32,971 nucleotides of DNA from contig OKRD01000113.1 of the NCBI GenBank assembly GCA_900290335.1, positions 1 to 32,971 of the forward strand, given 5' to 3'. This document shows, piece after piece, positions 8,518 through 15,701 of the stretch. The DNA comes from Burkholderiales bacterium. GTDB taxonomy: Bacteria > Pseudomonadota > Gammaproteobacteria > Burkholderiales > Burkholderiaceae_F. A model generated the notes under the pieces. It had not been told where the DNA came from. It worked only from the letters and a program-made list of their open reading frames with translations, and ran no database searches. The translations under genes were made by a program, and so were the position numbers. The number at the start of each line of letters is the position of its first letter. The first letter of the stretch is position 1.

Positions 8518-9582
8518 ATGCTGTACCGCGAAAACGGCCAGTTCAAGACCAGCTACCGCGCCGACCAGCAGCTGCTGCCGATCACGCAGGACCGCTGGTT
8601 AATGATTGCCTTGATCGCGCTGTCCTTCCTCGTGGTGCCGTTTGTCGCCAGCGATTACGCTTTCCGTGCGCTGATTGTGCCGTTTCTGATCCTCACCATC
8701 GCGGCCATCGGCCTCAACATCCTGGTGGGCTACTGCGGCCAGATCTCGCTGGGCAGCGCTGGCTTCATGGGCGTGGGCGCCTACGTCGCCTATAACCTGA
8801 CGGTGCGCGTGCCGCAACTCAACTTCCTGGTGGTGCTGTTGCTCTCGGGCGGCAGCGCCGCGCTGGTGGGAATTGCCTTCGGCATCCCCAGCCTGCGGAT
8901 CAAGGGCCTGTACCTGGCGGTGGCCACCCTGGCGGCGCAATTCTTTCTCGACTGGGCGTTTTCTCGAATCCCCTGGTTCACGGTCGATTCGCCCTCGGGC
9001 TCGGTATCGACCAACCTGATCGAGCTGTTCGGCTGGTCGGTCGAGCGCCCGGTCGACAAGTACCTGCTGGTGCTGGGCCTGCTGTGCGCGCTGACATTGG
9101 CAGCCAAGAACCTGACCCGCTCGCACATCGGCCGGGCGTGGATGGCCACGCGCGACATGGACGTGGCCGCGGAGATCATCGGCGTGCGGCCGGTGGTGGC
9201 CAAGCTGAGCGCTTTCGCGGTCAGCTCGTTTTACGCCGGCATCGCCGGGGCCCTCTGGGGCTTCGTGCATCTGGGCGCGTGGGAGCCGGCAGCGTTCAGC
9301 GTCATCTTGTCGCTCAACCTGCTTTTCATGATCATCATCGGCGGCCTGGGGTCGATGATCGGCAGCTTCTTCGGTGCCGCGTTCTTCGTCCTGCTGCCGC
9401 TGCTGCTCAACCGCGTGCCGGGTATGCTGGGGATCGACCTGTCGACCACGATGAAATCCCAACTAGAGGCGATGATCTTTGGCGGCCTGATCGTATTGTT
9501 TCTCGCGATCGAGCCCCGTGGACTGGCGCGCCTGTGGGCGATCGGCAAGGAAAAACTGCGCATCTGGCCGTTTCCACACTAA
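8518..9582 (+). CDS. livM: Branched-chain amino acid-type ABC permease (LivM-like)
   Basis: A 354-residue second permease subunit. The LivM hallmark GLNILVGYCGQISLGSAGFMGVGAY lies around residues 64-88 and can be read in parts (ILVGYCGQISLG). GIPSLRIKGLYLAVATLA and the RAWMATRDMDVAAEIIGV cytoplasmic coupling loop are also present, as is the C-terminal GGLGSMIGSFFGAAFF stretch. A hydrophilic N-terminal extension of about 30 residues (LYRENGQFKTSYRADQ) precedes the first helix, which is common in this subgroup. ATG 8518 has GGGGAA upstream. It is transcribed with livH and with the binding protein that starts 38 bases after it. Confidence 0.92.
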   Translation: MLYRENGQFKTSYRADQQLLPITQDRWLMIALIALSFLVVPFVASDYAFRALIVPFLILTIAAIGLNILVGYCGQISLGSAGFMGVGAYVAYNLTVRVPQLNFLVVLLLSGGSAALVGIAFGIPSLRIKGLYLAVATLAAQFFLDWAFSRIPWFTVDSPSGSVSTNLIELFGWSVERPVDKYLLVLGLLCALTLAAKNLTRSHIGRAWMATRDMDVAAEIIGVRPVVAKLSAFAVSSFYAGIAGALWGFVHLGAWEPAAFSVILSLNLLFMIIIGGLGSMIGSFFGAAFFVLLPLLLNRVPGMLGIDLSTTMKSQLEAMIFGGLIVLFLAIEPRGLARLWAIGKEKLRIWPFPH

Positions 9583-9620
9583 CCCGCCCTGGCCGGGCGA
9601 ACGCAAACAAGGAGACCGAC

Positions 9621-10970
9621 ATGAAGACAAGCATCCCGCACTGGATCGGCTGCATTGCCGCAGCAGCCGTTGCCGCGGGCCTCGCGGCCAGCGCCGCGGC
9701 CGAGGACGCGGCGGGCGCCAAAGAGCAGTTCATTCCGCTGCTCGTCTACCGCACTGGAGCGTACGCCCCCAATGGCGCCCCGTTAGCCAACGGCAAGCAG
9801 GACTACCTCAAGCTGATCAATTCGCGCGACGGCGGTGTGAACGGGGTCAAGCTGACCTACGAGGAATGCGAGGACGAGTACAAGACCGATCGCGGGGTCG
9901 AGTGCTACGAGCGCCTCAAGGGCAAGGGCCCGACCGGTGCGACGCTGTTCGACCCGTTTTCGACCGGGATCACGTTTGCGCTCACGGAGCGGGCCCCGGC
10001 CGACAAGATCCCGTTGCTGACACTGGGCTATGGCCGCTCCGAATCGCAGGACGGCCTGGTGTTCAAGTGGAACTTTCCCCTGCTGGGGACCTACTGGACC
10101 GCGGCCGACGTGCTGGTGCAGCACATCGCCAAGCGCGAGGGTGGATTCGACAAGCTCAGGGGCAAGAAGATCGCGCTCTTGTACCACGATTCGCCCTATG
10201 GCAAGGAGCCGATCCCGCTGCTCGAAGAGCGCGCCAAGATGAACGGCTTCGAGCTGGTCAAGATTCCAATCACCGCGCCCGGCGTCGAGCAAAAAGCGGT
10301 GTGGCTCGAAGTTCGCCAGCAGCGCCCCGACTACGTGCTGCTCTGGGGCTGGGGCGTGATGAATTCGACCGCCCTGAAGGAGGCCCAGGCGACCGCGTTC
10401 CCGCGCGACCACATGCTGGGGGCCTGGTGGTCGGGTGCCGAGCCCGACGTCAAGGACATCGGCGAGGGCGCAAAGGGCTACAGCGCGCTGACGATCCAGT
10501 ACGGCGCGGGCCTGACCAAGGTGCAAAACGACATCCTCAAGTACGTGTACGACAAGGGCCAGGGCACCGGCCCGCGCGAGGAGGTGGGCACGGTGCTGTA
10601 CAACCGCGGTTTGCTCATCCAGATGCTCACCGTCGAGGCGGTGCGCCGCGCGCAGGAGCGCTTTGGCAAGGGCAAACCGGTGACCGGCGAGCAGGTGCGC
10701 TGGGCGCTGGAGAATCTCGCGCTCGACCAGAAGAAGCTCGATGCGCTGGGCTTTGGCGAGATGCTCAAACCCATCGTCACCTCGTGCAGCGATCACATCG
10801 GCGCCTCGTTTGCGCGCATCCAGACCTGGGACGGAGCCAAGTGGGTGCCCGGCGAGCTCTACGAGGCCGACCAGAAGATCATCACGCCGATGGCGGTCAG
10901 CGCGGCCGATGCCTACGGGGCGTCCAAGAACATCCCCGTGCGCAACCCGCCCAAGGACTGCCAGGGCTAA
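9621..10970 (+). CDS. Periplasmic substrate-binding protein of the Liv-type ABC importer
   Basis: A 449-residue type I periplasmic binding protein. ATG 9621 is preceded by AAGGAG and followed by a signal peptide (MKTS..., hydrophobic IGCIAAAAVAAGLAASAAA, cleavage probably near residue 28). The mature part follows the Peripla_BP_6 pattern: KQDYLKLINSRDGGVNGVKL, then YEERLKGKGP-like segments, GKKIALLYHDSPYGKEPIPLLEE and QRPDYVLLWGWGVMN. It is somewhat longer than classic LivJ/LivK (about 350-370 residues), as is usual for the subgroup found with acyl-CoA ligases. Several Trp and Tyr residues could line a pocket for an aromatic or hydrophobic acid, but the ligand is unknown. It lies between livM and livF in one operon. 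Confidence 0.9.
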   Translation: MKTSIPHWIGCIAAAAVAAGLAASAAAEDAAGAKEQFIPLLVYRTGAYAPNGAPLANGKQDYLKLINSRDGGVNGVKLTYEECEDEYKTDRGVECYERLKGKGPTGATLFDPFSTGITFALTERAPADKIPLLTLGYGRSESQDGLVFKWNFPLLGTYWTAADVLVQHIAKREGGFDKLRGKKIALLYHDSPYGKEPIPLLEERAKMNGFELVKIPITAPGVEQKAVWLEVRQQRPDYVLLWGWGVMNSTALKEAQATAFPRDHMLGAWWSGAEPDVKDIGEGAKGYSALTIQYGAGLTKVQNDILKYVYDKGQGTGPREEVGTVLYNRGLLIQMLTVEAVRRAQERFGKGKPVTGEQVRWALENLALDQKKLDALGFGEMLKPIVTSCSDHIGASFARIQTWDGAKWVPGELYEADQKIITPMAVSAADAYGASKNIPVRNPPKDCQG

Positions 10971-11013
10971 GGCCCGCGGGCGGCGCAGGCCGCCCTGGCA
11001 AGCCTGGCTGACC

Positions 11014-11910
11014 ATGACCGAGTCGCGCCCGTCCCCGCCGCCTGCCAGCAACGCAGCGTCCGCCGCCGATGCGGGGCGCGACGCGTTGCTGGTGGTCAAC
11101 GGCATCGAGGTCATCTACAACCGCGTCATACTTGTGCTCAAGGGGGTGTCGCTGACGGTGCCGCGCGCCGGCATCGTCGCCCTACTGGGCGCCAACGGCG
11201 CGGGCAAGACCACTACCCTGCGGGCAGTATCCAACCTGCTACGCGGCGAGCGCGGCGAGGTAACCAAGGGCAGCATCGTGTACGACGGCGAGCACATCGA
11301 GCGGCTCTCCCCCTACGAGCTCGTGCGTCGCGGCGTGGTCCAGGTGATGGAGGGTCGGCGCTGCTTTGCGCACCTCACCATCGAGGAGAACCTGCTCACG
11401 GGGGCCTACACCGGTTCGGCCCATGGTGCGGCGGAGGGCGGCGCGGCGCGCCGGCGCGCGTCGACCGCCGAAGCGCTGGAGCGGGTCTACCGCTACTTTC
11501 CGCGGCTCAAGACGCGGCGCGCGAGCCTGGCGGGCTACACCTCGGGAGGCGAGCAGCAGATGTGCGCGATCGGCCGTGCGCTGATGGCGGCCCCGACGAT
11601 GATCCTGCTCGACGAGCCCTCCATGGGCCTGGCGCCGCAGGTGGTCGAGGAAATCTTCGGCATCGTCCACGACCTCAATGCGCGCGAGGGGGTGTCGTTC
11701 CTGCTGGCCGAGCAAAACGCCCACATCGCGCTGCGCTACGCGCGCCATGGCTACATCCTGGAGAGCGGACGGGTCGTGATGGATGGCGACGCCGCGTCGC
11801 TGGCCAGCAACGAGGACGTCAAGGAGTTTTATTTGGGCCTGTCGCGCGACGGCCGGCGCAGCTTTCGCGAGGCCAAATTCTACCGTCGCCGCAAGCGCTG
11901 GCTGGCGTAG
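11014..11910 (+). CDS. livF: Branched-chain amino acid-type ABC transporter ATPase (LivF-like)
   Basis: A 298-residue second ATPase of the importer. After a Pro/Ala-rich N-terminal extension of about 24 residues, the domain begins at LLVVNGIEVIYN. Walker A is GANGAGKTT (59-67), the signature is TSGGEQQ (176-182) and Walker B is MILLDEPSMGL. LLAEQNAHIALRYARHGYILESGRV is the typical LivF C-terminal region. An insertion rich in Gly, Ala and Arg (about residues 133-152) separates the Q-loop region from the signature helix, longer than in standard LivF. ATG 11014 lies 43 bases after the binding protein gene. An open frame continues upstream but overlaps that gene, so the start is set here. Confidence 0.9.
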   Translation: MTESRPSPPPASNAASAADAGRDALLVVNGIEVIYNRVILVLKGVSLTVPRAGIVALLGANGAGKTTTLRAVSNLLRGERGEVTKGSIVYDGEHIERLSPYELVRRGVVQVMEGRRCFAHLTIEENLLTGAYTGSAHGAAEGGAARRRASTAEALERVYRYFPRLKTRRASLAGYTSGGEQQMCAIGRALMAAPTMILLDEPSMGLAPQVVEEIFGIVHDLNAREGVSFLLAEQNAHIALRYARHGYILESGRVVMDGDAASLASNEDVKEFYLGLSRDGRRSFREAKFYRRRKRWLA

Positions 11911-11930
11911 CACCTCGAGGAGCGTACCCC

Positions 11931-13157
11931 ATGTCGGACCACTTCGATTCGCGCGAGACCCGCGACCCGCAAGCGCGCGAACGCGAGCTCCTGCTGCGGC
12001 TACCACTGCTGATCGCTTCGGCACTGCGCGCGCCCGGCTGGCGCCGCCACCTGGGATCGATAGATCCGATGAGCGTTGGTTCGCGTGCGGCGCTCTCGCG
12101 CCTGCCGCTGCTGCGCAAGTCGGCGCTGATCGGCCTGCAGGCGGCCGCGCCGCCGCTCGCGCAACTGGTTCCCGGGCCGGTGTCCGATTTCGGCCGCGTG
12201 TTCGCCTCGCCCGGACCGATCCACGAGGCCGAGGGGCGCCACGATGACTGCTGGCGCTCGGCGCGCGGGTTGTTTGCCGGCGGCCTGCGCGCGGGCGATC
12301 TCGTGCTCAACACCTTCTCGTACCACCTGACCCCGGGCGGCTTCATCGTCGACGCCGGCGCCCGGGCGCTGGGCTGCACAGTGATTCCGGCGGGGCCGGG
12401 CAACACCGAGCAGCAGGTCGCGCTGCTCGCCCACCTGAAGCCTTGCGCCTATTGCGGCACGCCGGACTTTCTCAAGATCTTGCTCGCCGCGGCCGAGCGC
12501 GCGGGCGTCGGCAATCCCTTGCGCAAGGCGGTGGTCTCGGGGGCGGCGTTTTCGCCCTCGCTCCAGGCCGAGTTCCGGGCGCGCGGGATCGACGCCTACC
12601 AGATCTACGCCACGGCGGATCTGGGGCTGGTGGCCTACGACACGCCGGCGCGCGCGGGCCTGGTGGTTGCCGAGGACGTGCTGCTGGAGATCGTGCGCCC
12701 CGGTACCGGCGAGCCGGTACCCGAGGCAGAGGTGGGCGAGGTCGTAGTGACGTCGTTTGATCACGATCGTCCGTGGATCCGGCTGGCGCTGGGCGACCTG
12801 TCGGCGATCGTGCCCGGCCCGTCACCGTGCGGCCGCACCAACGTGCGGATCCGCGGCTGGCTGGGCCGCGCCGATCAAACCACCAAGGTCAAGGGAATGT
12901 TTGTTCGCCCCGAGCAGATCGCCGAGTTGCTCGGCCGGCATCCGCAAGTGGCGCGGGCCCGGCTGGTCGTGAGCCGCGCCAACGATGTTGACGTGCTCAC
13001 GCTGCGCGTCGAGGCCCAGAGCGCGCCGGGGCTGGAAGCGGCCCTGGCCGAGTCGCTGCGGTCGATCACCAAGCTCGGCGGCCAGATCGAGGTGCTGGGC
13101 CGCGGCGCCCTACCCAACGACGGCAAGGTAATCGAGGACACGCGACCGGTTGCGTGA
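11931..13157 (+). CDS. Phenylacetate-CoA ligase-like (PaaK family) enzyme
   Basis: A 408-residue protein related to PaaK, the AMP-forming phenylacetate-CoA ligase. Recognisable parts are LPLLRKSALIGLQ, the region matching PaaK around DDCWRSARGLFAGGLRAGDLVLN, the pocket segment AGPGNTEQQVALLAHLKPCAYCGTPDFL, and the C-terminal half with LGDLSAI, LGRADQTTKVKGMFVRPEQI and the final catalytic-lysine region near LPNDGKVIED. It would convert an aryl or other carboxylic acid to its CoA thioester; whether phenylacetate is the substrate is unknown. ATG 11931 follows CGAGGAG. It is the last gene of the transporter operon and stops 9 bases from the end of the convergent rcoM gene. No paa pathway genes are in the window. 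Confidence 0.85.
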   Translation: MSDHFDSRETRDPQARERELLLRLPLLIASALRAPGWRRHLGSIDPMSVGSRAALSRLPLLRKSALIGLQAAAPPLAQLVPGPVSDFGRVFASPGPIHEAEGRHDDCWRSARGLFAGGLRAGDLVLNTFSYHLTPGGFIVDAGARALGCTVIPAGPGNTEQQVALLAHLKPCAYCGTPDFLKILLAAAERAGVGNPLRKAVVSGAAFSPSLQAEFRARGIDAYQIYATADLGLVAYDTPARAGLVVAEDVLLEIVRPGTGEPVPEAEVGEVVVTSFDHDRPWIRLALGDLSAIVPGPSPCGRTNVRIRGWLGRADQTTKVKGMFVRPEQIAELLGRHPQVARARLVVSRANDVDVLTLRVEAQSAPGLEAALAESLRSITKLGGQIEVLGRGALPNDGKVIEDTRPVA

Positions 13158-13166
13158 ACGCGCGCC

Positions 13167-13991
13167 TTAGATCGGTGATCGTTCGGGGACCTCGTCCTCG
13201 ACCATCGTGCGGGCATCACTCTGGACCATGCGACCCATCGCCGGCCGGCTCAAGCCCAGCGCCTCCTTCAGTGCCTGGATCCTGCTTCTGCTGACCGGCA
13301 CGCGTGCCGCCTTGTGCCCGTCCATCACCAAAATGTAATTCTCGCCTTCGCGCTCGATCGTCTTGGCGTGGTGCAGGTTGATGAAGTAGCTGCGGTGCGT
13401 GCGCAGGAACCTGTCCTGGTCCAGCCGCTCCTCGAGGTCGGCCAGGGAGAGATTGCAGAAATACTGCTGCTCCCGCGTGTGCACCGTCGTGTAGTGCGCC
13501 TCGGACTGCATCCAGACCACGTCATCGATCGACAGTAGCAAGACGCGGTTGTGCAGCAGTACCGGCAGCTTGATCAGCTGGCGCGGCCGCACCGGCGTGG
13601 CGCGCAGATCGCCCGTAAGCGGCTTCTCGTCCTGCGTCGTGATATCGGTCAGGTCGTAGAACACGAGACACGTGCCGACGACCGCGCCGCGCCCCACGAG
13701 CTTGGTGACCTTGATCAGCAACACCCGATCGGGGATCGAGATCATCATCGTCATCGGCGGCGGCGAGTCCATCGGGCACTGCGCGGCCTTGTCCGCCGAA
13801 TCGAGCAAGAGCTGGATCTTGTCGCGGCTCTTTTCCGGGTGAAACTGCAGGACCTCCCGGCCGATCGGGTCGCCCCGGATATCCCCCAGAACGCGAACGG
13901 CAACGTTGTTCATACCGGCAATGCGGTTGTCGGCGTCGAGCATGACCACGCCCGGATCGAAGCGCTGCAGCTTGTAGTAGAAGCTTTCCAT
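13167..13991 (-). CDS. rcoM: RcoM-type heme PAS-LytTR carbon monoxide-responsive regulator
   Basis: A 274-residue single-component regulator with an N-terminal PAS domain (about 5-118) and a C-terminal LytTR DNA-binding domain (about 138-240). In the PAS domain, His51 (in HPEKSRDK), Cys72 (in QCPMDSPPP) and Met82 (in MTMMI) match in order and nearly in spacing the heme ligands His74, Cys94 and Met104 of Burkholderia xenovorans RcoM. There the His is constant and Cys gives way to Met on reduction, and CO then binds. The LytTR part shows RTHRSYFINL and PVSRSRIQALKE. The start is ATG 13991; a GTG one codon upstream is possible and would add one to each number. It is divergent from coxM and very likely activates the cox operon in response to CO. 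Confidence 0.9.
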   Translation of the reverse strand: MESFYYKLQRFDPGVVMLDADNRIAGMNNVAVRVLGDIRGDPIGREVLQFHPEKSRDKIQLLLDSADKAAQCPMDSPPPMTMMISIPDRVLLIKVTKLVGRGAVVGTCLVFYDLTDITTQDEKPLTGDLRATPVRPRQLIKLPVLLHNRVLLLSIDDVVWMQSEAHYTTVHTREQQYFCNLSLADLEERLDQDRFLRTHRSYFINLHHAKTIEREGENYILVMDGHKAARVPVSRSRIQALKEALGLSRPAMGRMVQSDARTMVEDEVPERSPI

Positions 13992-14125
13992 CACGTCTCT
14001 ACTCTAAGCTTTTTTGCGCTCTCTGGCGTCCCTTGGCCAGGCTCCGCGCTGCGACGGCGTCGACAGCATGATCGCTACCGCTAACCTGTCTTGAATCCAT
14101 GGTTATTGCCTTTCGCGCACCTCGG

Positions 14126-14180
14126 TTCGTGCGCGCCAACCACCGCTCGTGCACCGGCAATGCGTGTTCGTGAATTTGTG
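14126..14180 (+). promoter_or_regulatory. Candidate RcoM/LytTR binding repeats upstream of coxM
   Basis: The rcoM-coxM intergenic region carries TTCGTG at 14126-14131, CTCGTG at 14146-14151, TTCGTG at 14167-14172 and TTTGTG at 14175-14180, all in the same orientation. The first three are 20 and 21 bases apart, about two helical turns, which is the usual arrangement of LytTR direct repeats. The fourth repeats the first with its flank (TTTGTGCGCGGC against TTCGTGCGCGCC). A -10-like GATACT lies at 14205-14210 with no good -35, as expected of an activator-dependent promoter. Binding itself is inferred. Confidence 0.6.
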
Positions 14181-14265
14181 CGCGGCAGCATGAGCGCGCC
14201 AAAAGATACTTATCAACGGTCCGAACTAACCGCTTGCCATCGATACCAAGCCACAAGGAGGGAAC

Positions 14266-15129
14266 GTGATTCCGCGCCCATTCGAATACCACGCACCGTC
14301 GAGCCTGCCCGACGCCCTGCTGCTAATGAGCCGCTACGGCGAGGAAGCCAAGCTACTCGCGGGCGGGCACAGCCTGCTGCCCATGATGAAGCTGCGGTTC
14401 GCCGCGCCGGGCCACCTGATCGATCTGGGCAAGATCGGCGAGTTGAAGGGCATCGAGCAAGTCGGCAGCGAGATCCGCATCGGCGCCATGACAACGGAGA
14501 ACGAGCTCATCTGGTCCCCGCTGCTGGCCCAGAAGCTGCCGTTGCTGGTCGAGGGCGCCGGGCTCATCTCCGATCCGCAAGTGCGCTACCGCGGCACGAT
14601 CGGTGGCGACATTGCACACGCCGATCCGGGCAACGATCACCCGGCGCTGATGCTGGCGCTAGAAGCAAGCTTTGTCCTGCAAGGCGCCAACGGCGAACGC
14701 GTCGTCGCCGCCGACGGCTTCTTCCTGGGCCTGTACTCCACGCTCCTGCAGCCGGGAGAAGTACTGACGCAGATCCGCATTCCGATCCCGCCGCCCGGCT
14801 GCGGCTGGTGCTACGCCAAGCTCAAGCGCAAGACCGGCGACTTCGCGGCCGCCGCTGCGGCCGTGCTGCTGCGGATGAAGGCGGGCAGCGTGGAGGAGGC
14901 GCGGATCGCGCTGACCAACGTGGGCCCGACGCCGCTCAAGGCGCGTGCCGCCCAGACGTACCTGCAGGGCAAGGCGCTCAACGATGCCTCGATCGCCGAG
15001 GCGGCGCGCCTGGCGATGAGCATCTGCGAACCCACGGAAGACCTGCGCGGCGACGTGCAATACAAGACGGCCATGGCCGGCGAAATGACGCAGCGGGCGC
15101 TGCGCACGGCAGCCTCGCGCGCCCGCTAA
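14266..15129 (+). CDS. coxM: CO dehydrogenase medium (FAD) subunit
   Basis: A 287-residue flavoprotein subunit of the molybdenum hydroxylase family. It passes electrons from the 2Fe-2S clusters of CoxS to the quinone pool. The FAD-binding motifs are AGGHS (32-36) and TIGGD (111-115), followed by the CO dehydrogenase-like [13 protein letters not shown], with a C-terminal CODH_C domain (about 170-280). The length equals that of CoxM from Oligotropha (about 288). GTG 14266 is preceded by a strong AAGGAGGGA. It is the first gene of the cox operon, 23 bases before coxS. Confidence 0.95.
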   Translation: MIPRPFEYHAPSSLPDALLLMSRYGEEAKLLAGGHSLLPMMKLRFAAPGHLIDLGKIGELKGIEQVGSEIRIGAMTTENELIWSPLLAQKLPLLVEGAGLISDPQVRYRGTIGGDIAHADPGNDHPALMLALEASFVLQGANGERVVAADGFFLGLYSTLLQPGEVLTQIRIPIPPPGCGWCYAKLKRKTGDFAAAAAAVLLRMKAGSVEEARIALTNVGPTPLKARAAQTYLQGKALNDASIAEAARLAMSICEPTEDLRGDVQYKTAMAGEMTQRALRTAASRAR

Positions 15130-15151
15130 TCCAACCTTCGAGGAGCCCGAC

Positions 15152-15637
15152 ATGGCGATCCCGCGAGAAGTCTCATTCACTGTAAACGGCAAACCGGTCG
15201 ATGTGGTGGTCGAGCCGCGCGAGCTGCTCATCCACACGCTGCGCGAGAGGCTACATACCACCGGCCCACACATCGGCTGCGAGACCTCGCACTGCGGCGC
15301 CTGCACCGTCGACATCGACAACATGTCGGTCAAATCCTGCACCATGCTCACGGTGCAGTGCCAGGGCGCCAAGGTGCTCACCATCGAGGGCTTCGAGCAA
15401 GGCGGCCAGCTGCATGCGCTGCAGGAGGCCTTCACCCAGGATCACGCCTTGCAGTGCGGCTACTGTACGCCGGGCATGATCACCCGCGCCTACCGGCTGC
15501 TGCAGGAAAACCCCCATCCGAGCGAGCAGGAGATCCGCTACTGGATGGCGGGCAACCTGTGCCGCTGCACGGGGTACCAGAACATCGTCAAGGCGGTGCA
15601 GGACGCGGCCGGAAAGCTGGCGGCGAAGGCGGCCTGA
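15152..15637 (+). CDS. coxS: CO dehydrogenase small (2Fe-2S) subunit
   Basis: A 161-residue iron-sulfur subunit with two 2Fe-2S clusters. The plant-ferredoxin-type cluster is bound by Cys43, Cys48, Cys51 and Cys63 (CETSHCGAC...SC). The second, in the four-helix domain, is bound by Cys102, Cys105, Cys137 and Cys139 (CGYC...CRC). All eight ligands are present. It relays electrons from the Mo-Cu site of CoxL to the FAD in CoxM. ATG 15152 follows GAGGAG. The order M-S-L is the transcriptional order typical of CO dehydrogenase. Confidence 0.96.
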   Translation: MAIPREVSFTVNGKPVDVVVEPRELLIHTLRERLHTTGPHIGCETSHCGACTVDIDNMSVKSCTMLTVQCQGAKVLTIEGFEQGGQLHALQEAFTQDHALQCGYCTPGMITRAYRLLQENPHPSEQEIRYWMAGNLCRCTGYQNIVKAVQDAAGKLAAKAA

Positions 15638-15701
15638 GCAGTGCGGGCCGGATCGATGCACCGATTGCCGGATCAACAAGAGAACCTCGGGAGATTGCGA
15701 C

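Noticed and set aside
9783-11114. 443-codon open frame antisense to the binding protein and livF
   Set aside because: No domain, spans two real genes and an intergenic gap, and has the biased composition of a reverse-strand shadow.
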